DNA of 64,000 bases from Nostoc sp. 'Peltigera membranacea cyanobiont' N6 (GTDB lineage Bacteria > Cyanobacteriota > Cyanobacteriia > Cyanobacteriales > Nostocaceae), in the NCBI RefSeq assembly GCF_002949735.1, contig NZ_CP026681.1, forward strand, positions 434,001 through 498,000. Reading direction: 5' to 3'. Position 1 is the stretch's first letter; every line of letters starts with the position of its first letter. The position numbers were made by a program, and so were the translations under genes. Positions 26,537-36,622 of this stretch are shown in pieces. The notes under the pieces were generated by a model. That model had not been told where the DNA came from. It was given only the letters and a program-made list of their open reading frames with translations, and did no database searches.

Positions 26537-28738
26537 TTAAATTTGCTTGTTTATCGCTTCTAGAACTACACAACGGCTTAACCATAAGGGATGAGTTGGA
26601 TCAATTCCTGGTGGTAAACTTGTCCTACCAATAACCTGTAGACGAGATGGCTCAATACCTAATTTAATCAGTGCTTGTTGTACAGCTTTTGCTCGCGTAA
26701 GTGCCAAATTTTGAGATGTGTTTGTACCAGTATGGTCATAACTATAACCAATAATTTTTAAATGTTGATTTGGGTGCTGATTGAGGAAAGATTTGACCTG
26801 TTGAACCTTGTACCCTAAATTCGTTTTAATTAAATTTGCTGAGTCGGGTTGAAAATAAAATCTAACTTCAATTCGCAGAGGTTCTACTTGCACCGCGCTA
26901 GATACAAATTTTACGCCTGGAATTTGCTCAAATGCATGAGCAATAATCTGAGCATCTGTAATCCGATTGACAGTACCTTCCACAACTACTTTACCAGCGC
27001 TATATTGAGCGGAAATAGCTGTACCATTCGTTTGGTTTAAAACTGTGGTAACTCGTTTAACTTCAGCAGCAGCTAACACAGGATCTGCTGGTACTTCTAC
27101 TAATAAAATTTTATTGTCAATCAACCAATGGGGGGAAGTTGCTTTAACAATTTGCTCGGCTTTCTGGCGAAGAAGTTGATTAGGTAATAGTCCTGTTAAT
27201 TTTAATTTATTGTGTTCTACCTGCACGTTGAGCCGATATACGGCTAGTTCTGGAACAGAAGTTAGAGCTAGCGAAGTTTTACTTTCAATAGAACGGATGA
27301 CTCCACTATGGTGTTGCCAAATGCCCCAAGGAATGAGAATGCTGCTGATAACTGTTAAACCTAATATTACTAACGGTGATAATTGATTATTTTTCTTTTC
27401 CGGTGGAATATCTGTACCTTTAAGTTCTTCTAAAACTGTATGAACTTCAATAGGGATTGTATCTGGATCGCCGTCAAATTGTTCAATTAGATCGCCATAC
27501 TTTTTAACTATTTGACTAAACGTTTGCCGCATTTTTAGAATAAAGCTTTTGCTAGTGTCTCCTTGGACAACGAGCGCTAAATAACAATATCCGGCAACTT
27601 CTAAAATTATTTTGGATGTACCGTATTCAATTGCGTCTAATTCTGTTATGGTTCCAGATTGATTGATGCAATCATTGGCAAAGCTGCGAATCGCCGTCAG
27701 CATTCCTGCTACCATATCAGCCTCTAGCTGCTGTGCATCAGAGCGTTGAATATCTGAGATAACTAAACCAGATGCTTTATGAATCAAGAAAATTGCTTTA
27801 ATTGTAAATGGGAGAGCTTCTTTAAAAATTAATTCTGCTTCGGAAACTCCCTGTAACTTGGCACGAATTTTACGCTTTATCCCTTCAACACTAAGGGTTT
27901 CTTCAACTTGTCGGTTAATTGCACGGATTGTCTCTGCCATATATTTGGCTATGGTACTACCAATAATTGGGTAGAGTGCATCCACAACAATATTCTGTTC
28001 AATTTCAATTTGCTTTTTTATAGCTCGTCCCATTGCAGGAGCGATCGCATCTGAAACTTCCTCTGGAGCCACAATAATCTGCTGAGTAATAGCTAGGGGA
28101 ATAGAAGGTGCGATCGCTTCACTCATGCTAATTTTATCCTGCTCAGTGCGACTGCGAATAGTTTGATCGATAATCGGGGCAATTATCTGTACAATTTCCT
28201 CTCTAGACTCTGCAATCTTCAACCTTAAAAGCTCAGAAATACATGGAAGGAGTAAATTTATTAGCTCTTTAGGTTCGTAAATTTGATTCTCTATTTTTAT
28301 TAAATTTTGTTCAAACTTAGCTACAATATTATTTATTTGTGATAATTCATCTCCGACTAATATATCTTTTAACTTTTGCAATGCATCATCTGAATTATCT
28401 GTATTTTCCTCAAAAGTTGCAAATAGCTCAATAGATTTCTCTAATTCGTCTTCGACAAATTTTGCTGAATTAGGTGCATTTTGACGAGAATTAAAAGTCG
28501 ATTCTAAATAAGCCTCACAGATTTCTATTGTCACTGGAGTGAGTTGCAATGTTTCAAATTTTGTTGTAGTCAAATGCTCATCATCACGATCGGTTTCAGA
28601 TGAAAATGAAGAAAAAGATTGCTCAGGTGGTTCGATAATTTTGAGTTCGACAAGTAGATGCACTAAATTGTCAATTTGTATAGCTTCTTCTGGCTTTAAC
28701 TCAACAGATTGAGAAATTAAATTTTCCACCTGAGTCAT
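26537..28738 (-). CDS. Membrane protein: roadblock/longin-like region, one TM, BON-like repeats, OmpA domain
   Basis: 733 residues. The N-terminal part (about 1-280) is helical and acidic. Residues about 300-420 (AIFLIHKASGLVISDIQRSD, DMVAGMLTAIRSFANDC, CYLALVVQGD) look like a roadblock/longin module. One membrane helix (LVILGLTVISSILIPWGIW, about 435-455) leads to two BON-like segments (about 475-620) and a C-terminal OmpA peptidoglycan-binding domain (GYSYDHTGTNTSQNLALTRA, then KAVQQALIKLG). It therefore could link a cytoplasmic GTPase to the cell wall across the membrane. Cotranscribed with the GTPase and hybrid kinase downstream and probably the coiled-coil gene upstream. Confidence 0.8.
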   Translation of the reverse strand: MTQVENLISQSVELKPEEAIQIDNLVHLLVELKIIEPPEQSFSSFSSETDRDDEHLTTTKFETLQLTPVTIEICEAYLESTFNSRQNAPNSAKFVEDELEKSIELFATFEENTDNSDDALQKLKDILVGDELSQINNIVAKFEQNLIKIENQIYEPKELINLLLPCISELLRLKIAESREEIVQIIAPIIDQTIRSRTEQDKISMSEAIAPSIPLAITQQIIVAPEEVSDAIAPAMGRAIKKQIEIEQNIVVDALYPIIGSTIAKYMAETIRAINRQVEETLSVEGIKRKIRAKLQGVSEAELIFKEALPFTIKAIFLIHKASGLVISDIQRSDAQQLEADMVAGMLTAIRSFANDCINQSGTITELDAIEYGTSKIILEVAGYCYLALVVQGDTSKSFILKMRQTFSQIVKKYGDLIEQFDGDPDTIPIEVHTVLEELKGTDIPPEKKNNQLSPLVILGLTVISSILIPWGIWQHHSGVIRSIESKTSLALTSVPELAVYRLNVQVEHNKLKLTGLLPNQLLRQKAEQIVKATSPHWLIDNKILLVEVPADPVLAAAEVKRVTTVLNQTNGTAISAQYSAGKVVVEGTVNRITDAQIIAHAFEQIPGVKFVSSAVQVEPLRIEVRFYFQPDSANLIKTNLGYKVQQVKSFLNQHPNQHLKIIGYSYDHTGTNTSQNLALTRAKAVQQALIKLGIEPSRLQVIGRTSLPPGIDPTHPLWLSRCVVLEAINKQI

Positions 28739-28825
28739 ATCAGTAAGTTTTGTCTTTAAAAGTGCTGAGTTGAGAGTTAGGAGTGAAGAATTGTCTCTTT
28801 CATCTTCCTTTGCCTCTTGAGTTGA

Positions 28826-29482
28826 TTACGAATGTAATTCTGCTGTACTGTTAGAGTGAGTTGACACTTTTGACAACTTTGTAGTTTCTAGAAGCGGTAC
28901 AGCAGTATAGTTGTCGTTGTGTTCATCGGCTGCTTCTCGTAATTTAGGAATAAATTCAGTTTCTTTTAGGCGCATTCCCAAGGCAAACAAAGTTTCAGCC
29001 ATATCGTCTTTAGAAACTTTAGTGTCTGTTAACTGCGAGAAGCGTCGATCTATTTCTTCTAAAATCAGATCCCGTAATGCTGTGACATCATCTTGTAAAT
29101 GGACTTTAGTTTGAAAGATTTCATCTCGAATTGAGTTAGTTTGGTTATCTAATGTTTCATCAAGGGACTGAACACTGCTAGAGAACTTTTTATTGAGTCT
29201 ATCAACCTGTTGCCGTAAGTCAAGAGTTTCTTCTTGAGTTGTCAGGTTGAGTGACTTCAGCTTTTTATCCAGCGCCTCAAACCCTGCTTTTAGTTCAGCC
29301 GAAAAGTTAGACTTGAGTTGTTCCACATGCGATCGCATTTGTTGTTGCAACAGAGATATGTCTGACTCCAGCTTGCTAAATCGATTTTCGTACTCTCTTA
29401 GCTGTGTTCCCAAAATAATATCGCGGATCTGATCGATATTGCCAAGCCGTTCTCGTACATCGTCTTTACTCATCTGACTCAT
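28826..29482 (-). CDS. Coiled-coil protein of unknown function
   Basis: About 218 residues from the ATG at 29482, which has GAGG 8 bases upstream; an ATG at 29542 adds 20 residues without such a site. Residues about 20-150 are heptad-rich (RFSKLESDISLLQQQMRSHV, ALDKKLKSLNLTTQEETLDL) and predict a long coiled coil. The tail is polar with a Thr/Ser-rich end. No signal peptide. It is 87 bases upstream of the OmpA/longin gene and is probably the first gene of that operon, possibly a scaffold or filament partner of the GTPase module. I do not recognise the family. Confidence 0.65.
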   Translation of the reverse strand: MSQMSKDDVRERLGNIDQIRDIILGTQLREYENRFSKLESDISLLQQQMRSHVEQLKSNFSAELKAGFEALDKKLKSLNLTTQEETLDLRQQVDRLNKKFSSSVQSLDETLDNQTNSIRDEIFQTKVHLQDDVTALRDLILEEIDRRFSQLTDTKVSKDDMAETLFALGMRLKETEFIPKLREAADEHNDNYTAVPLLETTKLSKVSTHSNSTAELHS

Positions 29483-29741
29483 CAGAAAAACCTCACTTTT
29501 CGGGAATTTATTGGGGATAGGAAGTATGAATTGAACTGGCATTTAGGCTAAAGGTTCTCAGCATAAGATGCAGCTAACTCACCGAACCTACATTTGGTAC
29601 ATCAAAGTTATTATTCCCAATTATTCACAAGTTCTATCTTAAAAATAGGAAATGGATAATGAGAAATTTAGAATAAGTATTTTTCATGCTTAATCATAGA
29701 CAAATATTACTTTTGATAAGTTAATAAATATTATTAACCTA

Positions 29742-32700
29742 TCAAACCTTTGGGTTATTATCTTCGCCGCTCAAAAATTCTTGAATGCGTTTCACAAACT
29801 CTTCTAATTCCGAGATTAAGTTAGTACTACCTCGACGCTCTCGATTGTAAGATAATTTTTCTAGTTTTTCTGCTGCCAGATGCATAGTTGTCGCTCCAAC
29901 ATTAGCACTAGCACCTTTGATTTGATGGGCTTCTTGCGCTATTTGCTCAAAATTATGAGTTGCGATCGCTATTTTAATTACCTCTAGCCGAGGTTGAATA
30001 TCTTCAACGAATATTTGTAGTAGTTCCAATTCAAATTCGGGATTGTTTTCTGAGAGTTGATGCAACCGTTCCCAATCAATTGGGAGGTCAACTGAACTTG
30101 TATCTGTAGAAGAAACTGTCTGCTCCAAGGTATCTGTTTCTTTTACCATGAATATCAGACTTCCCCAACGCCGTAACGCCGAGGCCAATTTTTCTTTGAT
30201 TACTGGCTTACTCAAATAGTCGTCCATACCTGCATCTAGACACATTTGTTGGTCTTCTTTCATCGCATTAGCTGTCATCGCAATTACTACAGGACGACGA
30301 CCACTAACAAAGCTGCTTTCTTGCCAACGATGAATTTCTTTTGTGGTTTCTAAACCATCGAGAACTGGCATTTGGCAATCCATCAGAATTAAATCGTAGG
30401 GGATTTTTTCTAATAACTGTAAAACTTCTTTTCCATTACCGGCAACATCAGCGCTATAACCCAGGCTTTGGAGTTGCTTCAAGGCAACTTTCTGATTCAC
30501 CAGATTATCTTCAGCTAAAAGAATTCTTAATTTATGAGAGTCATAAGTCGGAAGGCGGCAGCTAGGAGAATGATTGTTGCTGTTGTTTTCGTAATTTTTC
30601 AGTATTAACTTCTGACCCCTCAATTCTGATTCCTCTTGTTCCAACTGCGTTCCTAAAATAGTCATGATGGTATCGAGGAGTCGGGACGGTTTAACAGGTT
30701 TGACCAAATAAGCAGCAAATCCTATTTTTAGCGCCCGTTGGATTTCATCGCGTTGATTAGTAGAAGTAAGCATAATCATCGGTAGCCCAGCGATCGCTGA
30801 ATTTGCCTTAATTTGTTCTCCCAAGGTCAGTCCATCTATTTCTGGCATCTGCATATCAATCACAGCAATGTCATAAAGATTTTTTTGTTTGGCAGCCTGC
30901 TGAATAGCTTTGAGTCCAATACTAGCCGAAGCAGCTTGATCTACCAACATCCCCCAACGGGTAGCTTGATGGTAGATGATTTTGCGATTAGTGGCATTGT
31001 CATCCACCACTAACAAGCGCCGATTAGTCAGAAGATCGCGATCGCCCTTGACGCTGGCAAAGCGATCGCTTTCTGTAGGAATCGGGTGAAGTTGTTGGGG
31101 GAGAGTTACTTCAAACCAAAATTTAGATCCTTTCCCCAATCGACTTTCTACGCCAATTTCTCCTCCCATCAAGCTTACTAGTTGCTTGCAGATGGCTAAT
31201 CCCAAACCTGTGCCGCCATATTTACGAGTGGTGGAAGCATCTACTTGGGTAAATGGGGTAAAGAGTTTGGATTGGTCTTCAGGGGTAATGCCAAGACCGG
31301 TATCTGTAATGGAAAAATAAATGGTGGCTGTAGTAGAAGTTTGCGATCGCAATTCTGCTCGGACTACTACCTCTCCATTGCTGGTAAACTTGATCCCATT
31401 GCTAATCAGGTTCATGAGAATTTGCCGCAGACGGCCAGCATCGCCTTGGAGATGGGTGGGAACGTTGGGATAGATTAATGCTGCAATTTCTAATCCCTTA
31501 TTATGGGCTGGGGGAGCCAATAATTCCAACACCTCTTCTACACAGATAGATAAGTCAAAATCTAGAGTTTCGAGTGCCATTTCCCCAGCTTCAAGCTTGG
31601 ACAGATCCAAAATTTCGTTGATTAGGCTTAAAAGAGCATCTCCACTAATGCGAATTGTTTCGATAAAATCCTGTTGCTCCGCGTTTAGGGGAGTTTCTAA
31701 CATTAAGCCTGTCATTCCCAACACAGCATTCATCGGAGTCCGAATTTCATGACTCATGTTTGCCAAAAAGGCACTTTTAGTTTTAGAAGCTAATTCAGCT
31801 TGTTGGCGGGCAACTTCGAGTTCTTTTCGCTGTTGAGTTTCTGCATATAACATTTGGGCTTGGGCTAAGGCAATACCGACTTGATCGGCTATTTGGCGTA
31901 AAAGATGAGTTTCAAAGCTAGACCATTGGCGAGAATTGCCGCACTGATGGACAATCAACAAACCGCAGAGTTCTTCTTTGACAAGAATGGGTATAACCAA
32001 ATTGGATTTAACCGCAAATTGTTCCAGTAATTCTACATGCCTTTTTTGGACTTCTACTATATCTAAGTCAGCAAGCCCCAGATTGCGTTTTTGACGATAC
32101 TGCTGTAGATAGTACTGCTGTGCATATTCCGCTTGAAAGTAAGCATCGGTGAGCTTTTTCTCTTTAATTGCTAGCCAGCCAGAAAGTACTGCCTCAACCA
32201 CAGTGCTTTCAGATCCATCTGCCAAGGGTTGATAAATCAAAACTCGATCGCTATGGAGAATTTTTTGGACTTCCGTAACACTGATTTGGAGAATTTCTTT
32301 GATTTGCAAAGACTGACGAATCTTCAGGGTGATTTCAGTAAATAGTTGCGATCGCAAATTTTGGCGTTGGAGTTCTTCTTCTGCTTGCTTGCGCTCAATA
32401 AACTGCCCTACTTGTTCGCCAATAGAATTCATCACTTTAGCCAAATCTGAGTCGGGTTGCTGAATTTCATGGCTAAAACAGGTAATGACACCAAGAATGT
32501 TTTTACCACTATGGATCGGAAACCCAAAAGCTCCGTGCAGTTCTGCTTGGGCAGCGATTTGAGAGCGGATGAAATCGTTATCTTTAACTACATCAACGAT
32601 CCAAACAGGTTCAGCACTTGCCCAGACACGACCAGGTAGGCCAATTCCTGGTGCAAAGGTGGTCTGCTGACTAAGGATTTCAAATTCTTGCATCTTGGAA

Positions 32701-34463
32701 GATAGTTTATACCAAGAATTTAGTAAATATAGTAGATTTACTCGCTGATTTACCATCCAAATTTCACTGAAATCCCATCCCAAACTCTCGCTGATTCCTT
32801 GCAAGATTTGGGGCATGGCTTCGTTGATTGTAGTGGACTCTGCTAGGACACGTGTTGTAGAATACTGGGCTTTGAGATGCTGTTCTACTCGTTTGCGTAG
32901 ACGAAGCTCGTCGTAGACATCGCTGATGTCAACACCTGTGCTAACAATGTATTCAATACTACCATTTTCGTCTTGTAAAATAGCATTAGCCCATGAAATC
33001 AGCCGCCGACTGCCATCCTTTGCTACCCAATAGTTCTCATATTCTTTAAGTCCTTCACCAGTTCGCAACTGCTCAAAAACTGCTTTAACTGGTTCTACTT
33101 CTTCAGGAATTAGAAACAGGTTCCAGAAATGCCTTCCTCTCACCTCATCAAATGAGTAACCAGTTGTTTGTTCGCAAGCTTGATTGAAGCGAACGATTTG
33201 CCCTTGTGTATCCAGGACTATTACCAAAGCACTGGCTGTATCAAGGACTGCTGAAATAAAGTTGCGTTCTTGGTTGAGTGTTTCCTCTGCTAATTTACGT
33301 TCTTTTACCTCCCGATAAATGAAGTAGTAGACTATGGCCAGAATCAGAAAACTTAGGCAAATAGCGATCGCAAGTGTCAATACTGTGTTGTTTGCACTAG
33401 CTTTTGCAGCTTGTGATTGCTGTTGAAGCAACCTTTTATCCTCATTCTCTATCTCATTAATGACTTTGCGAATATCATCCATGAGATATTTTCCCTGATT
33501 TGTCTGGATTACCTGCAATGCTGCCTCGAATCCCTGATTTTGACGCAGGTATATAGTCTGCTTGAGGATGGCAAGCTTTGCAGCTATCAAAGATTCAAGG
33601 GTTGCAAACTGCTTTTCTTGGCTAGGTTGATCTGCAATTAAATCCTTCAGTTCGGCAATTTTTGGATCGATGTTTGCAACTACTGCTTGATAAGGTTCCA
33701 GATAAATTTCTTGTCCAGTCAGGATATAACCGCGTTGTCCAGTCTCCGCATCCTTCATCTCGGACAGTAATTCTTCCAGTTTATTGATTTTCCCTTGGGT
33801 TTTTTGTACCTGATTACTAGTATCAATCAATATACGTGTATTTTGATAAGAAATCACGCCAATCAAAACTAAAATTGCTGATGCTAACCCAAACCCTCCA
33901 GCTACTCTTTTAAAAAATTGTTTCCGTCCCTTCTGTGCCTGTTTGTGTGTATGATTCGCCAATACTAAACTTGCTAAATTGCGCCGCATTTCTAATTGCT
34001 TGATTACTTGACGACCTAGAATTCGTAATGCTTCAACTTGTTCTGGCGATAAGTTTCTTGGCACATGGTCAATTACACAAAGCGTTCCTAGTGCATATCC
34101 TTCTGGGTTAGTTAGTGGTACACCAGCATAAAAATGAACATTTGGGTCAGAGGTGACTAGGGGGTTTGTCGCAAATCTTTCGTCAAGTGTGGCATCAGGT
34201 ACAACAAAAACCTCCGGTTGCAGAATCGCATGGGCGCAGAATGCCAAATCTCGCGGGGTTTCTAGGGCATCCAAACCAACCTTGGATTTGAACCACTGGC
34301 GATCGCTATCAACTAAACTGATTAGGGCAATAGGAGTTCCACATATATATGAGGCGAGACGCGTGAGATCGTCAAAGGCAGCTTCCGAGCGAGTATCGAG
34401 AATCTTATACTCCAAAAGAGATTCGATTCGCTGTTTTTCATTATCAGGTAATGGTGCTTTCAT
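29742..34463 (-). CDS. Large hybrid kinase: GAF-CHASE3-PAS-GAF-GAF-HisKA-HATPase-REC-REC-HPt
   Basis: 1573 residues. Domains in order: GAF (about 20-165, SLVDSDRQWFKSKVGL), a membrane helix (about 186-206), a CHASE3 extracytoplasmic domain (about 210-365, MKDAETGQRGYILTG), a second helix (about 370-392), PAS (about 400-520), two GAFs (about 540-880), HisKA FLANMSHEIRTPMNAVLGM (His about 905), HATPase, two receivers (Asp about 1203 in VIDMQMPEIDG and about 1358 in LMDCQMPVLDG) and HPt (His about 1513, HQIKGASANVGA). The last GAF has KRHVELLEQF where bilin-binding GAFs have Cys-His, so it should not bind bilin covalently. A cytoplasmic GAF before CHASE3 is unusual. The tail is a near copy of that of the 799-residue kinase. 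Confidence 0.9.
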   Translation of the reverse strand: MKAPLPDNEKQRIESLLEYKILDTRSEAAFDDLTRLASYICGTPIALISLVDSDRQWFKSKVGLDALETPRDLAFCAHAILQPEVFVVPDATLDERFATNPLVTSDPNVHFYAGVPLTNPEGYALGTLCVIDHVPRNLSPEQVEALRILGRQVIKQLEMRRNLASLVLANHTHKQAQKGRKQFFKRVAGGFGLASAILVLIGVISYQNTRILIDTSNQVQKTQGKINKLEELLSEMKDAETGQRGYILTGQEIYLEPYQAVVANIDPKIAELKDLIADQPSQEKQFATLESLIAAKLAILKQTIYLRQNQGFEAALQVIQTNQGKYLMDDIRKVINEIENEDKRLLQQQSQAAKASANNTVLTLAIAICLSFLILAIVYYFIYREVKERKLAEETLNQERNFISAVLDTASALVIVLDTQGQIVRFNQACEQTTGYSFDEVRGRHFWNLFLIPEEVEPVKAVFEQLRTGEGLKEYENYWVAKDGSRRLISWANAILQDENGSIEYIVSTGVDISDVYDELRLRKRVEQHLKAQYSTTRVLAESTTINEAMPQILQGISESLGWDFSEIWMVNQRVNLLYLLNSWYKLSSKMQEFEILSQQTTFAPGIGLPGRVWASAEPVWIVDVVKDNDFIRSQIAAQAELHGAFGFPIHSGKNILGVITCFSHEIQQPDSDLAKVMNSIGEQVGQFIERKQAEEELQRQNLRSQLFTEITLKIRQSLQIKEILQISVTEVQKILHSDRVLIYQPLADGSESTVVEAVLSGWLAIKEKKLTDAYFQAEYAQQYYLQQYRQKRNLGLADLDIVEVQKRHVELLEQFAVKSNLVIPILVKEELCGLLIVHQCGNSRQWSSFETHLLRQIADQVGIALAQAQMLYAETQQRKELEVARQQAELASKTKSAFLANMSHEIRTPMNAVLGMTGLMLETPLNAEQQDFIETIRISGDALLSLINEILDLSKLEAGEMALETLDFDLSICVEEVLELLAPPAHNKGLEIAALIYPNVPTHLQGDAGRLRQILMNLISNGIKFTSNGEVVVRAELRSQTSTTATIYFSITDTGLGITPEDQSKLFTPFTQVDASTTRKYGGTGLGLAICKQLVSLMGGEIGVESRLGKGSKFWFEVTLPQQLHPIPTESDRFASVKGDRDLLTNRRLLVVDDNATNRKIIYHQATRWGMLVDQAASASIGLKAIQQAAKQKNLYDIAVIDMQMPEIDGLTLGEQIKANSAIAGLPMIMLTSTNQRDEIQRALKIGFAAYLVKPVKPSRLLDTIMTILGTQLEQEESELRGQKLILKNYENNSNNHSPSCRLPTYDSHKLRILLAEDNLVNQKVALKQLQSLGYSADVAGNGKEVLQLLEKIPYDLILMDCQMPVLDGLETTKEIHRWQESSFVSGRRPVVIAMTANAMKEDQQMCLDAGMDDYLSKPVIKEKLASALRRWGSLIFMVKETDTLEQTVSSTDTSSVDLPIDWERLHQLSENNPEFELELLQIFVEDIQPRLEVIKIAIATHNFEQIAQEAHQIKGASANVGATTMHLAAEKLEKLSYNRERRGSTNLISELEEFVKRIQEFLSGEDNNPKV

Positions 34464-34535
34464 TCTTCAGCCTTATCCCATTTTGGATTTTAGATTCTGG
34501 ATTTTAGATTATTTATCGGGTTTACCTCCTGCCTC

Positions 34536-35765
34536 CTAAAATCTGACCCGCAATTGTCCTGTCAAGGAATTACCACCGTATGCACTTCCCCCGGTTTCTT
34601 GATTTCGGACATTACTAAAGCTATAGCCAAGGTCTGCCTCTATACTTGGTGAAACCTTTACCGTACAGCGCGTTTGATAGGTATGGGCATTGTCAAACTC
34701 TCCTTTAAGTCGCTGCTGTCCTAAGTTGGCAGCGAGGCGACAGCGTAAGAAATTAGCAATATCTCCTTCCCAAGCCACCTCAGCGTTGTAAACTAGAAAA
34801 TCAGGTGGGGAGAAATAGCCACTTGTGCGTTCTAAATCGCGATCGAAACTCCAACTGAATAAGTTAGCAGCTAGAGAAAACTGTCCAAACTTGCGCTCTA
34901 GCCGACTAAATGACTGCACCTCAGAATTACCATCGTTGTAACTACCCAAACGCAATGATGAAAAGAAACTGGTTTTACGGTCAATCTGCCAGTATAAATC
35001 AGGCCCAAATCGCCAAGCAGTAATTTGATTTTCTAAAGTTCGGGCATTGGATTTATAAGGCCCTTGTTCTAAATTACCTGATAGTACTACTACCGAGAGC
35101 AATTGGCCAGATGACGAAACTTGCGGCGGCGAAATGGGAGCCTCCACCTTAGCATTCAGATTAATAGCTGTAGGTAAACGATTGAAGATATCTACTCCAG
35201 CTGCTGTTTGCAGAGTCACTTGCCCAATTTTTCCTTGCCATCCAACTTGCAAGGGGAAATTTGTAATTGATTCAACACCACGTTGCTCAAAGAAGTTAAA
35301 ACCTGTCTTGAAAAATATTTTATTGCCATTACTCAATCGAAACTGAGCCGTTGGTTCAAAAAAGAAGTTGGTTTGGCCAAAGTTATCTGTCTCATAGCTA
35401 TAGTCTGTATCAATGCTTTCCAAAACTGCATCCGGCGTTCTTGGTTCGGTGGAAGTTTTTGGTGGGCTAGAATTCTGGGGTGGTTCGGGTAAAGCTGGCG
35501 GTAATTGCAAATCAGGATTGAAGTTTTCGGGTGCCGCCATCAAAATAGGTGTTGACTCAGGATTTATTTTGGTGACTCCCTCAGTCAATTCTGAAGGTGA
35601 TTTCCATATCTGATGTGCTTGGGCAGCTTGTAACTTAACTTCTGAGAATGTCCAAATCCCTACGCTACAGATTACTCCCAATTGAACCTGTAGGCATCTC
35701 CAAATCAACCCAGTGTACGACCTATGTTGAGAAATAAAGAGATAAACTATAAAACTATCTGCCAT
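34536..35765 (-). CDS. Outer-membrane beta-barrel protein, unknown substrate
   Basis: 409 residues. The N-terminus has a hydrophobic stretch (LQVQLGVICSVGIWTF) and AQA-type cleavage near residue 50, then a Pro-rich linker and a C-terminal barrel of alternating strands ending in LTGQLRVRF, with the aromatic last residue of outer-membrane proteins. The linker contains APENFNPDLQ, almost identical to APDNFNPDVQ in the linker of the 500-residue DUF3131 protein, which hints at a common history. It may serve polysaccharide export. No named family is recognised. The 72-base gap to the large kinase upstream of it in the window is empty. Confidence 0.65.
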   Translation of the reverse strand: MADSFIVYLFISQHRSYTGLIWRCLQVQLGVICSVGIWTFSEVKLQAAQAHQIWKSPSELTEGVTKINPESTPILMAAPENFNPDLQLPPALPEPPQNSSPPKTSTEPRTPDAVLESIDTDYSYETDNFGQTNFFFEPTAQFRLSNGNKIFFKTGFNFFEQRGVESITNFPLQVGWQGKIGQVTLQTAAGVDIFNRLPTAINLNAKVEAPISPPQVSSSGQLLSVVVLSGNLEQGPYKSNARTLENQITAWRFGPDLYWQIDRKTSFFSSLRLGSYNDGNSEVQSFSRLERKFGQFSLAANLFSWSFDRDLERTSGYFSPPDFLVYNAEVAWEGDIANFLRCRLAANLGQQRLKGEFDNAHTYQTRCTVKVSPSIEADLGYSFSNVRNQETGGSAYGGNSLTGQLRVRF

Positions 35766-36359
35766 TGATCGATACTATAGTTGTAAAAAATTGCTGCCAA
35801 AGAGTTTCTGGCTGCTAGCTGATGTATTAGGCTTGGGATTATGATGCCCAAAATAGATGCTTGTTAAGACATCGCAAAGAAAAAAGGCTTTACTTTTATA
35901 GGGCTGTTCCCTGACTGTCTAATTAGTATTTTTGGCGAGTAAGTAGTGGGCGAGAAGAATTTGATATATATGAAGAAATATAAGTTGGAAGTAGGGTAGG
36001 GGATGTTGTGCCCTAGCTTAACGTAACCCTTGAATTGATAACTCAGTTCTTGCCCGCGCTTCAAGAGAGCGATCTAGAAAAAGTTAAAGGGAACAACGAG
36101 AAGGGTTGAAATTCATCCCTTACCCTTTTCCCTTTAACCAAGAAGTATTGCCTTTAGTCCTATCGGTAAGTCAACATAGCAGATTTATCGCAGGTTGCAA
36201 GTAAGTGAGGTACAAAATGCACAACTCAAAATCAGATATAAAGCATAAAGATGCTTCTATCTCTTGCCTCCAGCCAGAACTGCCTCAAAACCCGTAGCTT
36301 TGTACTTCATGCAAGAAAAAACTGCCTTATGAGATTTGGCGGGATATTCTGGTGAATAG
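35766..36359. other. Intergenic region with a long hairpin
   Basis: No supported gene. GTTAAAGGGAA (36083-36093) pairs with TTCCCTTTAAC (36128-36138), with AAGGGTTG/CATCCCTT nested inside, so a strong stem can form. It could be a small dispersed repeat or a terminator. A 66-codon minus-strand frame at 35864-36064 has no ribosome site or recognisable content. Confidence 0.5.
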
Positions 36360-36572
36360 TTACTGTGAGATCGATCCACTGCCAACTGTTATTCTTGAGT
36401 CTGCTGTTCCAATTTCAGACTTTTCAGAATTTTCAACCTCAAGAGATCGGAGCAATTCTCGAATTACATCTGTTGCTGGCCTTCCTGTCAAAGCACAGTA
36501 GTTTTCAAGTTTCTTCATTTCTTCGGTTGTGAGATTTACTGTTAGTCGTTTAACAGCCCATTTTTTATTCAT
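36360..36572 (-). CDS. Small ribbon-helix-helix (CopG-like) DNA-binding protein
   Basis: 70 residues. VKRLTVNLTTEEMKKLENYC, then ALTGRPATDVIRELLRSLE, is the strand-helix-helix pattern of the RHH/CopG fold. Such proteins act as dimeric repressors or as antitoxins. No toxin-like frame adjoins it: the next gene is a response regulator 51 bases upstream on the same strand. The tail is polar and Ser-rich. Probably a transcription regulator; target unknown. Confidence 0.75.
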   Translation of the reverse strand: MNKKWAVKRLTVNLTTEEMKKLENYCALTGRPATDVIRELLRSLEVENSEKSEIGTADSRITVGSGSISQ

Positions 36573-36622
36573 GATTCTCTTTTGTCTTTAATATGTTGCT
36601 TTGTGTCGAAATCACCAAGTCA

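Noticed and set aside
34153..34539. 128-codon plus-strand frame
   Set aside because: Antisense shadow of the N-terminus of the large hybrid kinase.
35864..36064. 66-codon minus-strand frame
   Set aside because: No ribosome site, odd composition, and located in repeat-bearing intergenic DNA.
36360..36572. Toxin-antitoxin pair based on the RHH protein
   Set aside because: No toxin-like partner gene adjoins; the neighbour is a response regulator.
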